Made by a program: the position numbers and the translations under genes | The notes under the pieces: generated by a model | The model's input: the letters and a program-made list of their open reading frames with translations, nothing else | Database searches by the model: none | Told to the model about the DNA's origin: nothing | Shown: positions 14,716-17,748 of the stretch, one piece after another | Layout: each line of letters starts with the position of its first letter | Numbering within the stretch: position 1 is the first letter of the stretch | NCBI GenBank assembly: GCA_040752295.1 | Contig: JBFMFE010000137.1 | Location: 1-17,748, forward strand | Direction: 5' to 3' | Source of the DNA: JBFMFE01 sp040752295 | GTDB lineage: Bacteria > UBP15 > UBA6099 > JBFMBQ01 | DNA length: 17,748 bases

Positions 14716-15241
14716 ATCCGCGCACGGGTACGAACCCCGCGGGGGAACGCGCGCGGACGCCGTCGCCCCCCGGAGCGCGCCCGACATCTTCATCGCGCGC
14801 GACGGCGCGTGGTTCGCCGACGGGCGCCGCGTCGTCCACGAGAAGATTTTCCGCCTCTTCTGCGACTCACTCCATCCCGACGGAAAGGGCGGACACGTCC
14901 TGCGGATTCACGACGAGGAATGCCCCGTCCGCGTGGAGGACGCCCCGTTCCTCGTGAAGAGGATTCTGAGCGCGAGGGACGAGGCGGGCGCGCCGAAGCT
15001 CACGGCTCTCCTCAGCGACGGGACATTCGAACCGTTCGCCCCCGGGACGCTCACGCGCCGCGGCGAGGACGCCCTCTACTGCCGTGTGCGAAACGGCGCG
15101 CTCAGGGCGCGCATCGGACGCGCCGCCTGCGCCGATATCGCCCCGCGCCTGGTCAGCGACGAGTCCACCGGCGCTTACTTCTTCGTTCTCGAAAACGTGA
15201 GGTTCGAAATACGGGACGAGGATCAGCCGGCGGTTGAGTGA
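14708..15241 (+). CDS. DUF1285-like protein
   Basis: This 177-residue, soluble-looking protein has no signal peptide or membrane helix. The core DIFIARDGAWFADGR, then IFRLFCDSL, then CPVRVEDAPFLVKRI resembles the DUF1285 family of small two-domain proteins of unknown function, in which a (V/I)EDAPF segment is characteristic. The first 24 residues are a poorly conserved leader. The ATG lies within the stop region of the phosphodiesterase gene (8-bp overlap); AGGAG is about 13 nt upstream, a rather long spacing. The 3' end overlaps the convergent permease gene by 19 bp. The assignment to DUF1285 is from memory of the motif pattern. Confidence 0.75.
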   Translation: MNKSAHGYEPRGGTRADAVAPRSAPDIFIARDGAWFADGRRVVHEKIFRLFCDSLHPDGKGGHVLRIHDEECPVRVEDAPFLVKRILSARDEAGAPKLTALLSDGTFEPFAPGTLTRRGEDALYCRVRNGALRARIGRAACADIAPRLVSDESTGAYFFVLENVRFEIRDEDQPAVE

Positions 15242-16338
15242 TTGCCGTCCATCGCCTCCGTTACTTCCGTTGCCCCGGCAGGCGGGGCTTCTTTCACGGT
15301 CACGTATTTTTCGATGTAGAAGTGCTCGAACAGCGCCTTGAGCGTCACCGCCGCGGGCAGCGCCGCGATCATCCCCCCGATTCCACCGACCTGACCCCCA
15401 GCCATCAGCACGAACATGATCAGCGCCGGATGCATCCCCACGTCCCCGCTCATCACTCTCGGCGCTAAAAGATTGTTCTCGACGAGCTGGAGTACGAGAA
15501 AGACGATCAGCACCTTCACGACCATCGTCCATGACACGAAAAAGGCGAATATGAGCGGTCCTATGATCCCAAGGACGGGTCCGATATAGGGTATGAATTC
15601 CGTCACGCCGGCGATGAACCCGAAGATGAGGGAGTATTTAACGCCCGCCGCGGCGAGCGCCAGCCACGTGAGAACGCCCATCAGAAGGCACAGTTTCACC
15701 TGCCCGCGGATGTATCCCCCAAGCGCGCGGTTGAGCCGGTCTATCAGCGCGTCCGCCTCTCCGCGCGCCCCCGGCGGCAGCGAGGTGATGAACCCGCGGC
15801 GCATCCGCGCCCCGTCGTTCAGAAAGTAATAGACCAGTATCGGTATTATCACCAGCCCCGGAAGTTTCGACAGAAAGTTGATCGTCGCGTTGTACACTCT
15901 CCCGCCGATTTCGGTCCCGGCGCCCTGAAGGTGCTCCGCCATCTTTCCCGGTATCGCCCTCGCCCCTTCGGGCAGCTCGGTCTTGCGCGCTAATTCCACC
16001 GCGCGCGTCCACAATCGCTCCAGCCCGGCGAAGTAATCGGGCAGGTTTCCAATCAGTTCGTTGAACTGCGCCACGACCCTCGGAAGAACGGCAAGCGCGA
16101 TGCCGCCCAGAATGAGCACGAAAAGGACAAACACGCCGAGCACAGCCAGCGGACGCGGGACCCGTCGCGCGGCGAGGAAATCAACCGCCGGGTTGATGAT
16201 GTAGGCGATGGCGGCGGAAACGGCGAAGATGGAAAGGACGTAGCCGACCCTGTTCAGGAACCACGCCGCAGCGGCTGCCCCCGCGAGAACCGCGAGGTAC
16301 TGGGCGAACCTCACGGCGCCGCGTCTCTCCCTTTCCAT
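15223..16338 (-). CDS. AI-2E/PerM-family membrane permease
   Basis: This 371-residue protein belongs to the AI-2E transporter family (PerM/TqsA/YdiK), whose members export small molecules or ions and are only sometimes linked to autoinducer-2. Two N-terminal hydrophobic segments (about 11-50) and a third at 64-86 precede a periplasm-like amphipathic stretch (about 87-155). Typical family sequences follow: LVYYFLNDGARMRRGF (168-183), GGYIRGQVKLCLL (207-219), GVTEFIPYIGPVLG (244-257) and ENNLLAPRVMSGDVGMHP (287-304). About seven or eight helices in total fit the family. The last 25 residues are a soluble tail. The gene follows the Fe-S protein gene by 70 bp on the same strand and may share its transcript. 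Its 3' end overlaps the DUF1285-like gene tail to tail. Confidence 0.92.
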   Translation of the reverse strand: MERERRGAVRFAQYLAVLAGAAAAAWFLNRVGYVLSIFAVSAAIAYIINPAVDFLAARRVPRPLAVLGVFVLFVLILGGIALAVLPRVVAQFNELIGNLPDYFAGLERLWTRAVELARKTELPEGARAIPGKMAEHLQGAGTEIGGRVYNATINFLSKLPGLVIIPILVYYFLNDGARMRRGFITSLPPGARGEADALIDRLNRALGGYIRGQVKLCLLMGVLTWLALAAAGVKYSLIFGFIAGVTEFIPYIGPVLGIIGPLIFAFFVSWTMVVKVLIVFLVLQLVENNLLAPRVMSGDVGMHPALIMFVLMAGGQVGGIGGMIAALPAAVTLKALFEHFYIEKYVTVKEAPPAGATEVTEAMDGNHSTAG

Positions 16339-16408
16339 GCGGTCTTCCCGTCGTCCGGAATCCGGGCGTGCGGCTCCGGCGGAGCTTCAAAAGAGCACGG
16401 CGCCGCCT

Positions 16409-17386
16409 TCAGGAACCGATGAACCCGGTGTCCCTTATCTCCTTCATGCTGATAGATTCCGACGGACACACCGTCATGCACAGCCCGCACCCGATGCACA
16501 GGGCGGCGTCCACGAGCGCCGCGTCGTTCACCTTTACGGCGCCCAGGTGGCACCTGTCGGCGCACTCTCCGCACGCCGTGCACGTCCCGGCGTCCACCTC
16601 CGCAAGGAACCTGCTCGGGGCGACTATCGCCCTCGCGCCGGCTTTGACAAGAGGCTCCATGACCTGGCAGCAGCACGGGCAGCAGTTGCACAGCACGTGT
16701 CCCGCTTCCGGGCGGTTGTCCGCCAGGTGCACCAGCCCCGCCTCCTCGCTGATGCGGAGTATTTCGAGCGCCTCCTCTTTCGTGACCCCGCGTCCCGACC
16801 CGCGCTTGACGGCGTACTCGGCGCCCCGGTTGATCTGAAGGCATACCTCGAGCGGCGAGCCGCACGCCCGCTGCGTCATCCTGCACGTGCACTTCGTCAC
16901 GGCAAGCGCATGGGCATCCGCGATCATGCGCGCCGCGTTTTCGTACGGCAGAACGTGCGCCGCGGCTTCCACCGAGCGGTGCACGGGAATGACCCTCATG
17001 AACGGCTTCATCCCGGCGGTCTTCAGAAACTCCACCACCTGCGGGTACTCGTTGTCTATGAAATCCTTCCACAGGTCGAGGAACTCCCCCGGCGCCTCGC
17101 GCCATAGAATCGTGGCGTCGTGGAACTGGACGAAGTTGCGCGACATCTTCCATCCGCTCCGGGACTCGAACGCGACGCCCTTTTTGAAAAGAACGTCAAT
17201 CATGCCGGCTGCTTCAGCCGCCGGCCTGCCCGTCTTTGCGGCAAGCTCCTCCGCCGTGCCGGGCATCGCCAGCAGCAGCCGCGCCTCGTCCTCGTCGCAC
17301 AGCATCTCCCACAGTTTCCGTATCCGCTCCGAGTGCCCGAACTGGATTTTAGCGGCGAGTTCAGCGTACGGATCTGGTTTGTTCAT
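16409..17386 (-). CDS. cysteine-rich 4Fe-4S ferredoxin-type protein with N-terminal helix-turn-helix-like region
   Basis: From the ATG at 17386 this is a 325-residue protein. Residues about 20-85 look like a winged helix (RLLLAMPGTAEELAAKTG, AAGMIDVLFKKGVAF). A middle region has KCTCRMTQRACG and PLEVC (Cys166, 168, 175, 182), then CNCCPCCC (233-240). The C terminus holds two ferredoxin clusters: CTACGECADRC (269-279) and CIGCGLCMTVCP (297-308). The order CNCCxCCC, then SRFLAEVD, then paired ferredoxin motifs recurs in redox proteins of anaerobes; the partner is unknown. In the first cluster His replaces the usual Pro after the fourth Cys. An upstream in-frame GTG at 17416 is rejected because GGGGTGA lies 7 nt before the ATG. 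A TATAAT box lies upstream. The protein is probably cytoplasmic, with no signal or helices. Confidence 0.87.
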   Translation of the reverse strand: MNKPDPYAELAAKIQFGHSERIRKLWEMLCDEDEARLLLAMPGTAEELAAKTGRPAAEAAGMIDVLFKKGVAFESRSGWKMSRNFVQFHDATILWREAPGEFLDLWKDFIDNEYPQVVEFLKTAGMKPFMRVIPVHRSVEAAAHVLPYENAARMIADAHALAVTKCTCRMTQRACGSPLEVCLQINRGAEYAVKRGSGRGVTKEEALEILRISEEAGLVHLADNRPEAGHVLCNCCPCCCQVMEPLVKAGARAIVAPSRFLAEVDAGTCTACGECADRCHLGAVKVNDAALVDAALCIGCGLCMTVCPSESISMKEIRDTGFIGS

Positions 17387-17464
17387 CTGCGAGTCACCCC
17401 GCTGCCGGATTGACACCCTTCAAAGCGCAAGGGAGAACTTCCTTCAAACCCCGTCACGGGCGAT

Positions 17465-17470
17465 ATTATA
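17465..17470 (-). promoter_or_regulatory. -10 box upstream of the Fe-S protein gene
   Basis: A perfect TATAAT on the minus strand stands out in very G+C-rich sequence, 78 bp upstream of the ATG at 17386. No good -35 is found at 16-18 bp, so an activator or a different spacing would be needed. Confidence 0.3.
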
Positions 17471-17748
17471 GCGCGCGCCCGCCCCGCGCCGAGTCCTTCC
17501 GGGAAAAAAGACCGCTCCCTCCGCCGCGTTTCAACCGCGGCTCCGGCGATCCGCCGGGTGTGAGGGTCCCTGTAACAAAGCGACAGTAGGGATAGGCTGG
17601 AATTTACTGCATGTTTCACGCTGTGAACTTTCGTACTTTTTGGTTCCCGCTCCACGGAGGAAGCTTTAAAGGCAAATGAATTTTATGTATGTCCGATGCA
17701 AATCCGATCATGCGAAAAACAGTATGCGCGAAGCCCCTTGGAGTGCGG
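17471..17748. other. right-edge spacer, no gene seen
   Basis: The left part is G+C-rich and contains a small dyad, GCCGCG and CGCGGC (17523-17541), without a T-run. From about 17570 the sequence becomes AT-richer. An open frame starting at an ATG at 17676 reaches the window end, but it is only 24 codons long and its nearest GGAGG is 15 nt upstream, so I do not call a gene. The change in composition may mark the edge of another element. Confidence 0.4.

Noticed and set aside
16373..16385. GCTCC-GGC-GGAGC hairpin between the Fe-S gene and the permease gene as a terminator
   Set aside because: The stem is only 5 bp, and the T-run lies before rather than after it in the direction of transcription.
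17676..17748. Partial gene at the right edge starting at the ATG at 17676
   Set aside because: Only 24 codons are visible, the nearest GGAGG is 15 nt away, and no family is recognisable.

Overview
The window is a G+C-rich stretch (roughly 60% by eye) of a bacterial chromosome from a diderm organism. Genes for lipid A and Kdo metabolism (lpxB, kdsB, an msbA-type flippase) show a lipopolysaccharide outer membrane. A large outer-membrane protein with an SLH domain points to a lineage that anchors its outer membrane to the wall through SLH domains rather than only through Lpp/Pal. No rRNA or other phylogenetic marker is present, so I cannot name a phylum. An uncultivated, deep-branching Gram-negative lineage fits the divergent proteins and the dispersed GACAGGC...GCCTGTC hairpin repeats.

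Positions 1-7508 are all on the minus strand. Read in the direction of transcription they are: an SLH/coiled-coil/beta-barrel outer-membrane protein (7508-4743), followed 8 bp later by a double-propeller lipoprotein (4734-2755); a single-domain response regulator (2600-2214), followed 26 bp later by an alkaline-phosphatase-superfamily phosphodiesterase (2187-847); a small three-helix membrane protein (654-202); and the first 24 codons of a gene leaving the left edge. The SLH gene has the best promoter in the window, with a perfect dyad over the likely transcription start. This promoter also rules out the upstream ATG at 7547 as the start.

Positions 7548-8829 are accessory DNA: a repeat-bearing spacer, a foreign-looking AT-rich HNH nuclease gene (minus strand) and a short possible remnant. 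Next comes a tight plus-strand operon, lpxB-msbA-kdsB (8830-12613), whose genes overlap by 4 bp. It makes the lipid A disaccharide, flips the lipid across the inner membrane and activates Kdo. A minus-strand tRNA-Arg(CCG) follows.

Positions 13009-13200 hold a compact element bounded by inverted repeats and carrying two facing hairpins of the same family as the copy at 7903-7930. It is followed by an unrecognised membrane protein, a secreted glycerophosphodiester phosphodiesterase and a DUF1285-like protein (plus strand). An AI-2E/PerM-family permease and a cysteine-rich 4Fe-4S protein with an N-terminal helix-turn-helix-like region lie on the minus strand and converge on them. I found no clear defence system, prophage, CRISPR array or biosynthetic cluster. 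The points most worth a second look are the SLH-protein/lipoprotein pair with its operator-like dyad, the inverted-repeat element, and the altered active-site loop of LpxB.
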